Positions 17,906-30,750 of a stretch of DNA of 64,000 bases are shown here, piece after piece. Numbering within the stretch: the stretch's first letter is position 1; every line of letters begins with the position of its first letter. The translations under genes were made by a program, and so were the position numbers. Origin of the DNA: Meandrina meandrites (Eukaryota > Cnidaria > Anthozoa > Scleractinia > Meandrinidae); the NCBI GenBank assembly GCA_963693305.1, contig OY855904.1, positions 50,877,761 to 50,941,760 on the forward strand. The letters are read 5' to 3'. The notes below the pieces were generated by a model. That model searched no databases. It saw nothing but the letters and a program-made list of their open reading frames with translations, and was not told the origin of the DNA.

Positions 17906-20900
17906 ATGAACAACATCCATGACATTTTACAAGCCATCTTGGTCGGCTTAGTTGTTGCTACGTTTCTTGCCAACACTGGTCGTGCCTTCAGAGCCATCCA
18001 GTTCTGCAAAGAATGTTTGCTCTTCCTAAATAATGAAGTAGTTGAAAAAAAAGAACCTTTTAGAAAACTAGCCCTGGAAGGAAGTATTACAATTTTCATA
18101 GGCAATATCTATAAACGCAAGTGTAAATATGCAGAGGCAAGAGAATGTTATCATAAAGCGATCGATCTCATGAAAGAAACAGACAATACAACAGGAGAAG
18201 GAAACGCTTATAGAATGTCTGGAATTATGTCTTATAATCTTGGCGAATATGATAAAGCTAGAGAATATCTTGAGAAAGCACTTGCGATCAGAGTTGAAAT
18301 TGGTGACAAACAAGGAGAAGCAACAGATTACGGAAACTTAGGAACCGTATTTCAAGTCATTGGTGAATATGACAACGCTAGAGAATTTCTTGAGAAAGCA
18401 CTTGCGATCACAATTAAAATTGGTGACAGACAAGGAGAAGCAGCATCTTACGGAAATTTAGGAACTGTTTTTCAATCCCTTGGTGAATACGACAAAGCTA
18501 GAGAATATCACGAGAAAGCACTTGCGATTAGAATTGAAATTGGTGACAGAGAAGGAGAAGCAACAGATTACGGAAACCTAGGAACTGTGCTCATCTGTCT
18601 TGGTGAATATGACAAAGCTAGAGAATATCTTGAGAAAGCACTAGCGATCACAGTAGAAATTGGTGATAGACAACGAGAAGCATCATCTTACGGAAATTTA
18701 GGAAATGTTTTTCAATCCCTTTGTGAATACGACAAAGCTAGAGAATATCTTAAGAAAGCACTTGCCATCAGAGTTGAAATTGGTGACAAAAAGGGAGAAG
18801 CAACAGATAACGGAATCTTAGGAACTGTGTTTCGATCCCTTGGTGAATATGACAAAGCTAGAGAATATCTTGAGGAAGCACTTGCGATTACAGTTGAAAT
18901 TGGTGACAGACGAGGCAAAGCATCATGTTACGGAAATTTAGGAACTGTTTTTCAATCCCTTAGTGAATACGACAAAGCTAGAGAATGTCACGAGAAAGCA
19001 CTTGCGATTAGAATTGAAATTGGTGACAGAGAAGGAGAAGCAGCAGATTACGGAAACCTAGGAACTGTGTTCATCTCTCTTGGTGAATACGAAAAAGCGA
19101 GAGAATATCTTGAGAAAGCACTTGCGATCAGTGTTGAAATTGGTGACACAAAGGGAGAAGCAACAGTTTACGGAAACTTAGGAACTGTGTTTCAAGCCCT
19201 TAGTGAATATGACAAAGCTAGAGAATATCTTGAGAAAGCACTTACTATCAGAGTTGAAATTGGTGACAGACAAGGAGAAGCATCATCTTACGGAAATTTA
19301 GGAACTGTTTTTCAATCCCTTGGTGAATACGACAAAGCTAGAGAATATAACGAGAAAGCACTTACGATTAGAATTGAAATTGGTGACAGAGAAGGAGAAG
19401 CAACAGATTACGGAAACCTAGGAGCTATGTTCATCTCTCTTGGTGAATATGAAAAAGCTAGAGAATATCTTGAGAAAGCACTTGCGATCAGAGTTGAAAT
19501 TGCTGACAAGCAGGGAGAAGCAAGAGATAACGGAAACTTAGGAACTGTGTTTCAATCCCTTGGTGAATGTGACAAAGCTAGAGAATATCTTGAGAAAGCA
19601 CTTGCGATCAGAATTGAAATTGGTGACAGAAGAGGAGAAGGATCATCTTATGGAAACTTAGGAACTGTGTTTCAATCTGTTGGTGAATATGTCAAAGCAA
19701 GAGAATATTTTGAGAAAGCTCTTGCGATCCGAGTTGAAATTGGAGACAGAGAAGGAGAAGGAGCAGATTACGGAAACTTAGGAAGTGTGTTTAAATCCCT
19801 TGGTGAACATGACAAAGCTAGAGAATATCTTGAGAAAGCACTTGCGATCAGAATTGAAATTGGTGACAGACAAGGAGAAGGATCAGCTTACGGAGACTTA
19901 GGAACTGTGTTTCAGTCTGTTGGTGAATATGTCAAAGCAAGAGAATATCTTGAGAACGCACTTGCGATCAGAGTTGAAATTGGTGACAAAGAGGGAGAAG
20001 CAACAGATTACAGAAACTTAGGAAGTGTGTTTAAATCCCTTGGTGAATATGACAAAGCTGGAGAATATCTTGAGAAAGCACTTGCGATCAGAATTGAAAT
20101 TGGTGACAGACAAGGAGAAGGATCAGTTTACGGAGACTTAGGAACTGTGTTTCAATCTGTTGGTGAATATGACAAAGCTAGAAAATATCTTGAGAAAGCA
20201 CTTGCGATCGCAGTTGAAACTAGTGACAAACAGAGAGAAGCAACAGATTACGGAAACTTAGGAACTGTGTTTCAATCCCTTGGTGAATATGACAAAGCTG
20301 GGGAATATCTTGAGAAAGCACTTGCGATTAAAGTTGAAATTGGTGACAGAGAAGGAGAAGCAGCAGATTACGGAAACCTAGGAACTATGTTCATCTCTCT
20401 TGGTGAATATGATAAAGCTAAAGCATATCTTGTGAAAGCACTTGCAATCAGAATTGAAATTGGTGACAGGCAAGGAGAAGGATCATGTTACGGAAACTTA
20501 GGAACTGTGTTTAAATCCCTGGGTGAATATGACAAAGCAAGAGAATATCTTGAGAAGGCACTTGCGATCAGAGTGGAAATTGGTGACAGAAGAGGAGAAG
20601 GAGCAGATTACGGAAACTTAGGAACTGTGTTTAAATCCCTTTGTGAATATGAGAAAGCAAAAAAAAATCTTGAGAAAGCACTTGCGATCACAACTGAAAT
20701 TGGTGACAGAGCAGGGCAAGCATCATCTTACGGAAACTTAGGAACTGTGTGTAAGTCCCTTGGTGAATATGACAAAGCTAGAGAATATCTTGAGAAAGCA
20801 CTTGCGATCAAAATAGAAATTAGTGACAGAAAAGGAGAAGCATCATCTTATGGAAACTTAGCAATTGTGTTCCAATCCGTTGGTGAATATGACAAAGCAA

Positions 20901-23900
20901 GAGAATACCACGAGAAAGGACTGGAAATGAAAATTGAAATTGGTGACAGAGAAGGAGAAACATCATCTTACGAAAACTTAGGAACTGTGTTTCAATCCCT
21001 CGGTGAATATGACAAAGCTAGAGAATATCTTGAGAAAGCACTTGCGATCAGAATTGAAATTGGTGACAAAGAGGGAGAAGCAACGGATCTCGGAAACTTA
21101 GGAACTGTGTTTAAATCCCTGGGTGAATATGACAAAGCTAGAGAATATCTCGAGAAAGCACTTCCCACTAGAATTGAAATTGGTGACAGAGAAGGAGAAG
21201 CAACAGATTACGGAAACCTAGGAACTGTGTTCATCTGTCTTGGTGAATATGACAAAGCTAAAGAATATCTTGAGAAAGCACTTGCAACCAGAATTGAAAT
21301 CGGCGACAGAAAAGGAGAAGCATCATCGTACGGGAACTTAGGAACTCTGTTTCAATCCCTTGGTGAATATGACAAAGCTTTTGAATATCTTGAGAAAGCA
21401 TTTGCGATCAGAACTGAAATTGGTGACAGAGAAGGAGAAGCAGCAGATTACGGAAACCTAGGAACTGTGTTCATCTCTCTTGGTGAATATGACAAAGCTA
21501 AAGAATACCTGGAGAAAGCACTTGCGTTCAGAATTGAAATTGGTGACAAAGAGGGACAAGCAACAGATTACGGAAACTTAGGAACTGTGTTTCAATTTGT
21601 TGGTGAATATGACAAAGCTAGAGAATATGTTGAGAAAGCACTTGCGATTAGAATTGAAATTGGTGACAGAGGAGGAGAAGCAGCAGGTTACGAAAACTTA
21701 GGAACTGTGTTTATGTCTCTTTGTGAATACGAAAAAGCTAAAACATATCTTGAGAAAGCACTTGTGATCAGTATACAAATTGGCGACAGAAAAATGGAAG
21801 CATCATCGTACGGAAACTTAGGAACTGTGTTTAAATCCCTTGGTGAATATGAGACAGCAAGAGAATATATTGAGAAAGCACTTGGGATCAAAGCTGAAAT
21901 TGGTGACAGAAAAGAAGAAGCATCATGTTACGGAAACTTAGCAACTGTGTTCCAATCCGTTGGTGAATATGACAAAGCTACAGAATATCTGGAGAAAGCA
22001 CTTGTGATCAAAGTTGAAATTGGTGACAAGAAAGGAGAAGCATCATTGTACGGAAACCTTGGAACTGTGTTTCAGATCGTTGGTAATTATGAAAAAGCTA
22101 GAGAATATCTTGAGAAAGCACTTGCGATCACAGTTGAGATTGGTGACAGACAAGGAGAAGCATCATCTTACGGAAACATAGGACGTGTGTTCCAATTCGT
22201 TGGTGATTATGACAAAGCAAGAGAATATCTTGAGAAAGCACTTGCGATCAAAATTGAAATTGGTGATAGAAAAGGAGAAGCATCATGTTACGGAAACTTA
22301 GGAACCGTCTTTCGATCCGTTGGTGAACATGTCATTGCCGAATCTTATCTTGAGCAGGCACTTTCAATTTGTAAAGATATTGGAAACCTTCCCTCTGAGC
22401 TTGAATTTCTTTGTGACCTTACAGTTTCAAAATTATTGCAAGGAAAGGGGGAGGAAGCGTTTGACTGTCTGCGTTTGTGTGTCAATAAAAGCGAAGATTT
22501 GCGTGGGTTTTTGAAAGACAACGATCAGTTTAAAATATCGCTTTTAGACGTTCACGATTTTCCTTACCGGGCTCTTAGTGCGTTCTTTTGTTTTTCTGGA
22601 TGTCCTAACAATGCTCTTTATGTTTTAGAGCTATCACGGGCTAGAGCGCTAGCAGACTTGATGGCGAGTCAGTACTCTCTTGAAATGCAGATCTCAGCTA
22701 ATCCGCAATCGTGGATTGGTATTGAGAATATTATGAAAAAAGAAAGTAATTGTTCTTGCCTGTATATTTCTTATGATGCTCAACATTTGTCTTTGTGGAC
22801 TATCAAAACCAGCGGAGTGATTTATTTCCGTACACTAACAATAAACGAAAACCTTGCACCCGGCGGATTATCTCGCAGTTTGGATGATTTTTTTACCAAA
22901 TGCTTTCGTAGCTTTGGCACTTTAGCCGAGAAGGATTGCGAAGATCGATCGTTCAATGACGTTGAGTCAAAACTGAAATTATGCCAGGAAGAGAGCCCTG
23001 TAGCTTGGCGACTCGTAGAGGATGACGATGAAGCAAGTCAAAATGCGGAATCGAGCCTTTCTTTGTGTTACAGAATGCTCATCGCTCCTGTGGCTGACTT
23101 ACTCGATGAGCCCGAAATCATCATTGTTCCTGATCGGTCGTTAAACCAAGTTCCATTTGCAGCGTTAAGTGATAAATGTGGGAAGTATTTATCAGAGACT
23201 TTCAGGATCCGCATCGTTCCTTCATTGTCGACTCTCAAGCTAATTCAGGACAGTCCATCAGACTATCACAGTCAGAGTGGTGCACTGATAGTGGGTGATC
23301 CTGAGGTTGGCAGGGTGCGTTACAAGGGATGCCGGAAAACCTTTTCACAATTACCTTGTGCAAGAAAGGAAGCAGAGATGATTGGAGAACTGCTGGGCGT
23401 ACAGCCTTTGATAGGAGAGCGCGCAACGAAGCAGACGGTACTTGAAAGGTTGCATTCAGTCAGTCTGATACATTTTGCTGCACATGGTGATGCCGAAAGA
23501 GGAGAGATTGCCCTTTCCCCTCTCCGCCCTACCAGAAAATTTCCAAAAGAGGAAGAGTACTTATTGACAATGTCTGACATTTCTCAAGTACGACTGCGAG
23601 CTAAGTTGGTGGTACTCAGTTGCTGTCACAGTGGACGTGGACAGATTCGTGCCGAGGGAGTGGTTGGAATCGCTCGAGCGTTCTTAGGATCCGGTGCACG
23701 TTCAGTACTGGTGGCATTGTGGGCCATACAAGACAGTGCAACAGAGCAACTGATGGGTCGCTTCTACGAGCACCTTGTTCGTGGGGAAAGTGCCAGTGAA
23801 TCTCTTCACGAGACCATGAAGTGGATGAGACGCAACGGCTTTACCAAGGTTTGCGAATGGGCACCCTTCATGCTGATTGGAGATAACGTGACATTTGAGT

Positions 23901-23917
23901 TTGGGAAATTAAAGTAA
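17906..23917 (+). CDS. TPR-CHAT protein (TPR28-like), intact
   Basis: A single 2003-residue frame. Residues 1-110 form an N-terminal helical region ([20 protein letters not shown]). From about 18,240 to 22,320 there are about 34 units of 40 residues (120 bp) with the LGN/Pins-type TPR pattern [16 protein letters not shown]...[13 protein letters not shown]. After a degenerate last unit, a linker leads to a CHAT domain (caspase HetF associated with TPRs) in the last 400 residues: [14 protein letters not shown], then the His motif HFAAHG (His at 23483-23485, residue 1860) and the Cys motif VLSCCHSG (second Cys at 23624-23626, residue 1907). Both catalytic residues are present, so a working cysteine peptidase is expected. 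CHAT proteins act in bacterial defence (TPR-CHAT/Craspase) and separase is a relative; a role in coral immunity or cell death is inference. Upstream exons are possible: a weak acceptor precedes the ATG at 17899. Confidence 0.92.
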   Translation: MNNIHDILQAILVGLVVATFLANTGRAFRAIQFCKECLLFLNNEVVEKKEPFRKLALEGSITIFIGNIYKRKCKYAEARECYHKAIDLMKETDNTTGEGNAYRMSGIMSYNLGEYDKAREYLEKALAIRVEIGDKQGEATDYGNLGTVFQVIGEYDNAREFLEKALAITIKIGDRQGEAASYGNLGTVFQSLGEYDKAREYHEKALAIRIEIGDREGEATDYGNLGTVLICLGEYDKAREYLEKALAITVEIGDRQREASSYGNLGNVFQSLCEYDKAREYLKKALAIRVEIGDKKGEATDNGILGTVFRSLGEYDKAREYLEEALAITVEIGDRRGKASCYGNLGTVFQSLSEYDKARECHEKALAIRIEIGDREGEAADYGNLGTVFISLGEYEKAREYLEKALAISVEIGDTKGEATVYGNLGTVFQALSEYDKAREYLEKALTIRVEIGDRQGEASSYGNLGTVFQSLGEYDKAREYNEKALTIRIEIGDREGEATDYGNLGAMFISLGEYEKAREYLEKALAIRVEIADKQGEARDNGNLGTVFQSLGECDKAREYLEKALAIRIEIGDRRGEGSSYGNLGTVFQSVGEYVKAREYFEKALAIRVEIGDREGEGADYGNLGSVFKSLGEHDKAREYLEKALAIRIEIGDRQGEGSAYGDLGTVFQSVGEYVKAREYLENALAIRVEIGDKEGEATDYRNLGSVFKSLGEYDKAGEYLEKALAIRIEIGDRQGEGSVYGDLGTVFQSVGEYDKARKYLEKALAIAVETSDKQREATDYGNLGTVFQSLGEYDKAGEYLEKALAIKVEIGDREGEAADYGNLGTMFISLGEYDKAKAYLVKALAIRIEIGDRQGEGSCYGNLGTVFKSLGEYDKAREYLEKALAIRVEIGDRRGEGADYGNLGTVFKSLCEYEKAKKNLEKALAITTEIGDRAGQASSYGNLGTVCKSLGEYDKAREYLEKALAIKIEISDRKGEASSYGNLAIVFQSVGEYDKAREYHEKGLEMKIEIGDREGETSSYENLGTVFQSLGEYDKAREYLEKALAIRIEIGDKEGEATDLGNLGTVFKSLGEYDKAREYLEKALPTRIEIGDREGEATDYGNLGTVFICLGEYDKAKEYLEKALATRIEIGDRKGEASSYGNLGTLFQSLGEYDKAFEYLEKAFAIRTEIGDREGEAADYGNLGTVFISLGEYDKAKEYLEKALAFRIEIGDKEGQATDYGNLGTVFQFVGEYDKAREYVEKALAIRIEIGDRGGEAAGYENLGTVFMSLCEYEKAKTYLEKALVISIQIGDRKMEASSYGNLGTVFKSLGEYETAREYIEKALGIKAEIGDRKEEASCYGNLATVFQSVGEYDKATEYLEKALVIKVEIGDKKGEASLYGNLGTVFQIVGNYEKAREYLEKALAITVEIGDRQGEASSYGNIGRVFQFVGDYDKAREYLEKALAIKIEIGDRKGEASCYGNLGTVFRSVGEHVIAESYLEQALSICKDIGNLPSELEFLCDLTVSKLLQGKGEEAFDCLRLCVNKSEDLRGFLKDNDQFKISLLDVHDFPYRALSAFFCFSGCPNNALYVLELSRARALADLMASQYSLEMQISANPQSWIGIENIMKKESNCSCLYISYDAQHLSLWTIKTSGVIYFRTLTINENLAPGGLSRSLDDFFTKCFRSFGTLAEKDCEDRSFNDVESKLKLCQEESPVAWRLVEDDDEASQNAESSLSLCYRMLIAPVADLLDEPEIIIVPDRSLNQVPFAALSDKCGKYLSETFRIRIVPSLSTLKLIQDSPSDYHSQSGALIVGDPEVGRVRYKGCRKTFSQLPCARKEAEMIGELLGVQPLIGERATKQTVLERLHSVSLIHFAAHGDAERGEIALSPLRPTRKFPKEEEYLLTMSDISQVRLRAKLVVLSCCHSGRGQIRAEGVVGIARAFLGSGARSVLVALWAIQDSATEQLMGRFYEHLVRGESASESLHETMKWMRRNGFTKVCEWAPFMLIGDNVTFEFGKLK
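18241..22360 (+). repeat. Tandem array of 120-bp TPR-coding units (about 34 copies)
   Basis: Strict 120-bp periodicity without indels across about 4.1 kb. Variation concentrates at a few codons, for example EYDKA/EYVKA/EYEKA, AIRVEIG/AITVEIG/AIKIEIG and TVFQSL/TVFISL/SVFKSL. Confidence 0.95.
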
Positions 23918-25359
23918 GTTTCCTTATTAAACATTTAACGATGGAATCAATGATGACAAACTCCGAAAAAAGACTTATTAACGTGTTGCTGATTCATATG
24001 ATGAAGCTTTATTCAGGCGCTTTGTTTCCGCTTCATGGCTATGGTTCCAGCTTCTCGTGTGTACATAATAGTTTATCAGAAAAAACAGTTGAAACTTTAA
24101 ATAAGAAACGCTTAGGGACGGAACTAGAATTATAATTTTTCTCGAAAAGTGTTCCAAATGGTATTACAGCGTGTCTAAATTTCCCTCATACGGAAATTTA
24201 AAAACTTTACAATCAGTGGTTACATTTGGGCCCCTCGCCTGAAAATTCGTTCTTACGCGCCTGACAGTTATATTAATGACACAATTTTTCACTATAAACT
24301 GCTATTCTCTTTTGAAATTTCCCTCAGTAAATTAAATTTATTAAAGTGAACATTATTCCAATGTCATAAAAAACTTTACATTGCAAAGTAACGTTAAAGT
24401 ACAAGCTATGGATTTAATAAAACAAAGTAGCACTGTTTTTCATTAATTCGATAGAAAATTGTGCGTGAAGCAGATTTTCTCAAAATAAATTCGTGCATAG
24501 GGCTGCAGTAAAATAAGTCTTGCACAGGCAATGGGCCCCCAAAAAATTCTTGCAGGCTAAAAATCCCCCTCCCCTCATCACTTTTCTAATGGTGTCCCTT
24601 AATGACAAATATTTCGTTGAAACTAAAAGTAAATATATCTTGAAGACACTGTAGTATTTAATATCGCTCTATTATGTATCATTTTTTATGAATAAATTTT
24701 GATCGGCGAAGCCGGCGAAATACAAATGATGAGTGACAATAGAAAGTGATACTAAATAATAAAAAGGTCAATAAGTACTGTTAGCGTAACCCAGTGGCGG
24801 AATCTGATTGGCTACACAAGACGTTACTATCAACCAGAGAAGGCCTTCAGAGCGCGCGTAGGGGAGTTTGTGTATTGTGGCTGATACGTATTTAACAAAA
24901 CCGCCAATGAATCAATTCTATCGATATTCTATATTTGATTTTATGTAAAACAATTAGATTGTTAGTTGTCCGTTTTTAGGGACTTTGATAGTTGTCACAG
25001 GGCTTAATAAACTGTTAGTCGACAGAGAGCGTTCGCTGTTGCTCGCCACTAACTATTAACAATTATTGAACGAAGTTGAGTAAAAATTGGCGAGTAGATC
25101 AATTATTGATCTGCTAGACGCTGTCAAATCACGATGCTTTGTAAAAACGAGTTCAATAATTGTTTTCTCATTCATCACTGAGCTTGTTGTCATATTTCAA
25201 ATCGTTGTCCAAAAACTTTGGATAACGATCTGCTATTTCTCTCGAAAGTAACAAAACAATTAAAACAGAGTAATTAAAAGCTAGATTCGCGGTTGGAACG
25301 TCTCTTTATTTAAATGGGAATGTATTTAGCACTGGTGTACTCATTGCGGACACTGTAAA
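23918..25359. other. 3' flank of TPR-CHAT gene 1
   Basis: GTAAGT overlaps the stop codon region (23914-23919). The stretch about 24,790-24,960 (ATCTGATTGGCTACACA and CCGCCAATGAATCA) matches 52,730-52,870 downstream of the second TPR-CHAT gene. No separate gene is seen. Confidence 0.6.
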
Positions 25360-25555
25360 TAAGCGAATATTGTAAATGAAAAAGAAACTTAAAAATCCCA
25401 ACTGGTAGGAGGCTGACCAGTTTGTTATTTACAAAGTGTGGAGGAGTTGAATTCACGGCCACCGAACACAAATCCATCCAGTGGTTGGGAGGAAGATTTG
25501 AACCCGGGACCCCTGGATTACAAGTCCAGCGCCCTAATCACTAGGCCACCTCGCC
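25360..25555 (-). mobile_element. tRNA-derived SINE
   Basis: Reading from 25555, the head is GGCGAGGTGGCCTAGTGATT, with a Thr(TGT)-like anticodon arm, CTGGA-CTTGTAA-TCCAG, and a B-box-like GGTTCAAATCT. The 3' acceptor half does not pair, and unrelated sequence including CCAACTGG motifs and an AT-rich tail follows. It is a SINE rather than a functional tRNA gene. Confidence 0.75.
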
Positions 25556-26182
25556 TTTTCCATGCACGCATTTATGCTCTTAATCAAAACTGTAACAACA
25601 TTCTAGCATGTGAGTCCGCAGCCTGATGAAGCAGACAGGAAAAGAGTTGTGACAGTGGTGCAGCCGCGTTTTTTGGCGCGAAACTCTGATCAATACAATT
25701 ATTTTAAATTTTCAGCTGGCGATACAATTTGGGATAAACTGCTGTCAGCCAATCATATGCGAGTATTTACAGGAGCAGCTTTATTACAGCTCAAAGAGGA
25801 CCTCTAGCCCGTGCAAGATATTTTTTTTCTGGAAGACTTAAAAATTCTTTTGGATTTTCTTTCGGGGGTACGTTGAGGAAGAAAGGGATTGTAATCAAAA
25901 TAAATTATTCGTTTCAAAAATGGCCGGAATTGGAAGGGACTCTCACATTTAACATGCAAGCTGTCGCCAAATGAACATCGAAAATATCTTTCAAAATTGT
26001 ACCGTACGGGGTGAGGGGGGCTGGTGGGTGGGTGGGGACGTAAAATCCGTGGATATTATATTTGGGCTCAAAGGGAACAAAAATTGGTTCACGAAATCAG
26101 TAGTTTGAGGAATCAGGGGTAAAATCGCGAGTTGGTTCGGGAGTAATTTCATCAGGAGGTTAAAGGGAACCTCAACTCTTGC
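25556..26182. other. Intergenic, no gene seen
   Basis: Repeat-like host DNA with a G-rich stretch (GGGTGGGTGGGG near 26026-26038). No supported exon. Confidence 0.5.
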
Positions 26183-26541
26183 GATACGTTGACGTTAAAT
26201 TGTTTGAAATAATTCCTAATTTCCAAATTTTACAAGACAAGGGAGAATCAACATATTTTTAGTAACAATAAATGGGTAAGTTTATGGTTTAAAATTTCCC
26301 GCGCGCCGCTACGTTTGATTTTATGACGTGTAATGGTTTCCCAATTGTTTCACACAAAAGAATCTCTGCTTCCAAACAATAGCGGCAACCATAACCAGTC
26401 ATAAAATCCAAAATGGCGGCGTGAAGGAAATTTAAAAGGCAAAAACGTTCCATTTATTGTTAATACTATTAAATGCTATTTCTCCCTTGACCTGTAAAAT
26501 TTGGAATTTTGGCATCATTTCAAACAATTCAACGTCAACTT
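26183..26541. mobile_element. Long inverted-repeat MITE
   Basis: Left arm (TTGACGTTAAATTGTTTGAAA onward) and right arm are reverse complements over roughly 150 imperfect bases, including TTCCAAATTTTACA and AACAATAAATGG. Internal TTTTATGAC/GTCATAAAA also pair. Ends are approximate. Confidence 0.7.
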
Positions 26542-26670
26542 GTTTTAAGAAATCCGGATTTCACTGTTATATTTCGCATTTTTAGTAGCGCATTCTTCTG
26601 ATGTGTGACTTGCCTGGGTTGCACGGGAATATTTCATAGCAGACAGGATGACGAGAATAAAGAAAGGCAT

Positions 26671-26849
26671 CAATAGGCCAGTTTCGTACTCTCGGTTTTG
26701 AACTGGAACTAGCATGCAATGGAGGCTAATGCGGGGGAATATCATTAAAAACAGCTTCATCTCATTTGCATTAGAAAAGATTTACCCGCATTAGCCTCAA
26801 TTGCAAGCTAGTTCCAGTTGGATACCGAGAATACGAAAACGGCCTATTG
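26671..26849. mobile_element. MITE with about 63-bp terminal inverted repeats
   Basis: Termini AATAGGCC...GGCCTATT. The arms include AACTGGAACTAGC and GAGGCTAATGCGG and their complements, with a centre of about 50 bases. Confidence 0.8.
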
Positions 26850-29081
26850 GAAGATATTTTCTGATGTACCACCAGATTCTCACAACTAACATTAAATGAA
26901 ACATATGGTAATCAGTAATGAGAATTCAGACTTGGAACATCAGGAAGTGAAAAAGCAAAGTGAATCTGATCAACAGCCTTGATCAAACTATTTCCAATTA
27001 TTCCACTGGATCTTTTTGTAATCTGCACCATTGCGCGGGAAAAAATTTCTTTCCGTCGTTCTGATCAAACTGATAAGTTTAGCGCATTTGTTCGAAGCCG
27101 ACAGTTGTGTTGTAATAATCTTGTTAAGCGTGTATTTTGATTACCGTTTTTAGTTTCTTTCTTAAGATTTTTTTCTTTTTGTTTTGACTTTAACTATGCC
27201 AAAAACTACAAAACACTTCTAGTGAAAAAACAGTCACCCAAGAGAAATTAAACTCTACTATCTTCTAAGACCAACCGTGCCCAGCTTGACAAGAAATCTA
27301 AGAAAACTCAGTGATTGGTGTAGACCTTGGTTCATCTCCTGGAGCGCGCTGCAAACTGTCATCTTTTTTCTATAAAATTTTTTTGGAAGGCGCGAAGCCT
27401 GAAAAGCGTGGATCGTCGCGAATCACACACACCCGTAGAACGTGAGACGTTTGCGACTTTCCCCAGTCCCACTCTCCGTCTTGACACTCGCTCAAGACAT
27501 TTCGTTCGAAGACCGCGCGCGATCGCATAAAATACGAGTGTTTTGAAGTAGTATTTGTACATAGTCATCTAGACAGCCACCTGCCAGATGAATTTCTTAA
27601 CAAGGTTCAACATTCACTGAGTTTATACAGTTTAAATAAAGCTAAAGCATGTTACAACATCTTTTGCCACGTATGAGGATAAATATCGATTTACTGTTTT
27701 ATTTTGACTGGACATGTGCGACATTGTTATAATTGTAATATAGTTACAGTCTAGATTGTTATATTAATGTGTTTGTAATTTACATCCTAACCTTAAGCTC
27801 TTTCATACATACTTTCGAAATTGTATATTCTAATCTATTTTTTTTAGGACGGTCACTTGTCCCTTTAAAACTTTTATGTGTCGACCCTCACTTAAATCAT
27901 TTATTGTTTCTATTATATACAGTGCTGTTGCTATCTCTCTTCTCATTGGCTTAGAGCATTCCCGGTATGCATTTATTAATCTGCTTGCAGCTTATTGGGA
28001 ATGCAAGCTGGGAATGCATGATTTCCAAGAGTTCACGGGTGGTGCGGCACAGCGAAATAAGCATGTCTTGATTGTTCCGCGCGCAACTATATTTTAGCTG
28101 CTATTTTCTTTGAAACAATGTAGAAAAATAAAATAATGATTTACCTTTATTTAAACACGGTTGTGTTTATACAAGGCTAGAAGCTTGCACGGGGTCGTGT
28201 CAGTTCCTGATCGAATTGGAATTTAGAAGTGTCGATTTTTTAGAGGAAGGAAATAAAAAATAGGGATTAAAAAGGGATAAAATACCTCTGAATATAGAGA
28301 ATCGTGAATGACAATTTATTTGCGCAAATAACGTAATCCTGTGTCATTCCATGAATCGTTATTATTATACGTTGTAGTCACGTTGTAGTCTCATTTGCTA
28401 AGAGCCCACAATTAATTAACTCTGGGAATCAGCGCAACCTACAGATTATCCACTGCACTAATCTGCTAGTTGATTTTATACAACAACCGAGTTACTGCGC
28501 GCATTGTGATTGGCTGATGCCTGTCATCTATCAGAGTACAGACGCACAGATGACGTCACTGCGTGGTGTGACTCGCGCGCGTGATCAGAGTTCATAGTCC
28601 AAGTCAGTCTTCTCGGCAAAGTTTTTCAAAACTTGCAGCGAAAACAACAAGAGAAAATTCAGCTTAATTTAAATTAGAAATCTACATCAAGGAACAATCC
28701 GCCAAATACTCTACACCTTTCGAGACATTTAACTGGGCTAAACAAGCGTAAAGTAGACAGTGACTGATTTGAAAAATATTTATCGAAAACTGCAAGTGTT
28801 TGTCCGATGCTCGAGCAGTTTGAAGACGCTACGGGAAATCCATGAATGGCAGTTTAACGCCTTTAGTTAAAGCTTGCAGAGTACAAATTAAATGGAATAG
28901 AGGTCAGTTTCTTTTGTTGACATTTCGTTTTTCCTTCGTATTGCGTATTTTAAAATCGGTTTAACAGTGCTTCGTGATTACGGAAAACTATCTCGAAATG
29001 AAAACAATTGCAACCAAGGCTCACCGGTGACGGCGCTTTAGCGATACTGAAGTGTGCAGAAGTCTTGTTATTGTATAAAAC
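26850..29081. other. Intergenic, no gene seen
   Basis: A GC/CpG-richer patch at about 27,380-27,530 (CACACACACCCGTAGAACG) stands out. Short inverted pieces (GGGAATGCAAGCTGGGAATGC near 27,997) and a CRE-like GATGACGTCAC near 28,550 are present. No convincing exon. Confidence 0.5.
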
Positions 29082-29249
29082 AAATAGACTCCATTTTGCC
29101 GTGCGTCTGTTCAGTTATAGATCACAGAAGACATCAAAATGTGGTAAGAACATCAGTGACCCATCAGTGGCCACTTTTTTGTTCTTACCACATTTTGACG
29201 CCATCTGTGATCTATAACTGAACAGACGCACGGCAAAATGGAATCTATT
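29082..29249. mobile_element. Foldback element
   Basis: The outer arm AATAGA-TCCATTTTGCCGTGC and inner GATCACAGA...TGTGGTAAGAAC pair with their complements near 29,178-29,249. Arms are about 65 bases, with a short spacer. Confidence 0.8.
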
Positions 29250-29261
29250 TTTTAAATATAA

Positions 29262-29470
29262 TAATAATTATAATTATAAAAACAATATATAATTATAACA
29301 AGAACCTTCCCAGAATCCTTTCCAACTGAATAATGGTAAATGCCATATAACTTGGTCAGTTTGAAGCCAGCAGGAGTACTATGTCGTATAGAAATAACTC
29401 TTACCATAAACTACTTCTTATATGAGGCATAGCGTGATGACGTCATTAGTCACGTGACTTTGCTGAGAAG
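29262..29470 (-). repeat. Interspersed repeat, reverse copy of 41000-41470
   Basis: Contains CCTTCCCAGAATCCTT and the paired TGACGTCA/CACGTG sites (29438-29458), matching the complement of the 41-kb repeat, which contains AAGGATGCTGGGAAGG. Confidence 0.65.
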
Positions 29471-29721
29471 TTCGTTTTTGCTAACTGTGACGAAAATAGT
29501 TTGCTACTGAAAAAGCAGTCATTGCAGCTTGAAGCACATTGACGTGAGGCATTTCGGACTACCCAGGAACCGAACAAAATATAAATATTAAGGGAGCTAT
29601 GTACAGTAATCAAAAAGTGGCAAAATCTGCGACATGTTTTATACCAATTCATACAGCAGAGATTGGAGCGAGCAACCACGCTTCGTCATCAATGCCCACA
29701 GTCCATTGCGCGCTATTCAAG

Positions 29722-29794
29722 ATGGCGGCCTCGGGAATTACGAAGAGGCTGAGAGGCTCTTCTTTGAAAATCGATAAAAAAATCAGTTCGCTAG
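29722..29794 (+). other. Candidate first coding exon with YY1-like start
   Basis: CAAGATGGCGGCC (29718-29730) gives an ATG in good context. The frame MAASGITKRLRGSSLKIDKK continues to a donor-like G|GTAAGG at 29794/29795. A second candidate exon ends at G|GTAAGC (30390/30391) after MRANGEGNVSQTFLTETYRE (ATG 30326). Neither can be tied to a known gene. Confidence 0.3.
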
Positions 29795-30750
29795 GTAAGG
29801 CATTTTTTTAATATAAGATCTACTAATGAGCACATTCGGAACATTTTAATCAATACTTGTAAAAACAGGCCATGATTACTTTTTCCTAAAAATGTACGGC
29901 AGTGAAAAATAAAATTGAAAAGTTTGTTGGCTTCCTACTCAGCGACCATTTGCGGTAGAAATAAAAGAAAATTTTACCAAAGGCGTGAGTGTATACTCTT
30001 TATGATGGCGTTGTAAGTTTCTTCTCATTTTTAATTACTTTTGGCGAGGATGGATTTTATTTCTATCAGACGAAAGGAGTGGAGCCTGGGGAAAAGTTTA
30101 GCAGCAGCCCCTCCCCCCTCCCCTTTGCTAGGGAATTCCCGGTGGTCCGTATTGCGGGCTCACGACAAGGACATGTTCAAAATGTCGACGACGGCGACGA
30201 GTTATATAGTTTGAGTTATATAGGATAGTTTTGCCGAGGTTCTTCCTTCTTGACGCGATCACAACGAGTTTCCAAACACAGGGTATTCTTCTTCTATTCG
30301 TATTCCCGATAAAGAAGAACATGTAATGAGGGCAAACGGCGAGGGAAACGTTTCGCAAACATTTCTAACAGAAACGTACAGGGAGGTGAGGTAAGCGTCT
30401 CTCATTGTACAACGATTTTCGATTTTGAAGACTGGTTTAAGCTTATGTCTTCGACGTTTATCATTTGTGAAGATTAATAAAAGTGCTAACGATAGAATCG
30501 TGCTAACTGGAATTAAAGCCGAGCTCGGAGGCAAAAAAAGGATTTTGAGTGTCAGTCAGTTCGTCGAGGCATGTAATTGTATTTATGCTTATCATCTGAA
30601 TTTTAAGCTACTTCAAAGTAAGAAGAATCGCATCCTTTCATTATTTAAACGTAAGGAAATGTTTGTCAGAATATTGACCGAGTGGATTATAACAAGTTCA
30701 GGTAGTTGTTGATCTTCTAACTGTTATAATGTACTGTTTGGCAACAGGCA
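29795..30750. other. Intergenic or intronic DNA
   Basis: Apart from the candidate exon ending at 30390, no supported coding sequence. Confidence 0.4.

Noticed and set aside
18241..22360. CRISPR-like or satellite array of 120-bp units
   Set aside because: The units encode an uninterrupted TPR reading frame with codon-level variation and no spacers.
25483..25555. tRNA-Thr gene on the minus strand
   Set aside because: The anticodon arm is good, but the T-arm and acceptor 3' half do not pair and SINE-type body sequence follows.
30425..30712. 95-codon gene
   Set aside because: No recognisable motif, no supporting neighbour and normal chance length for this composition.
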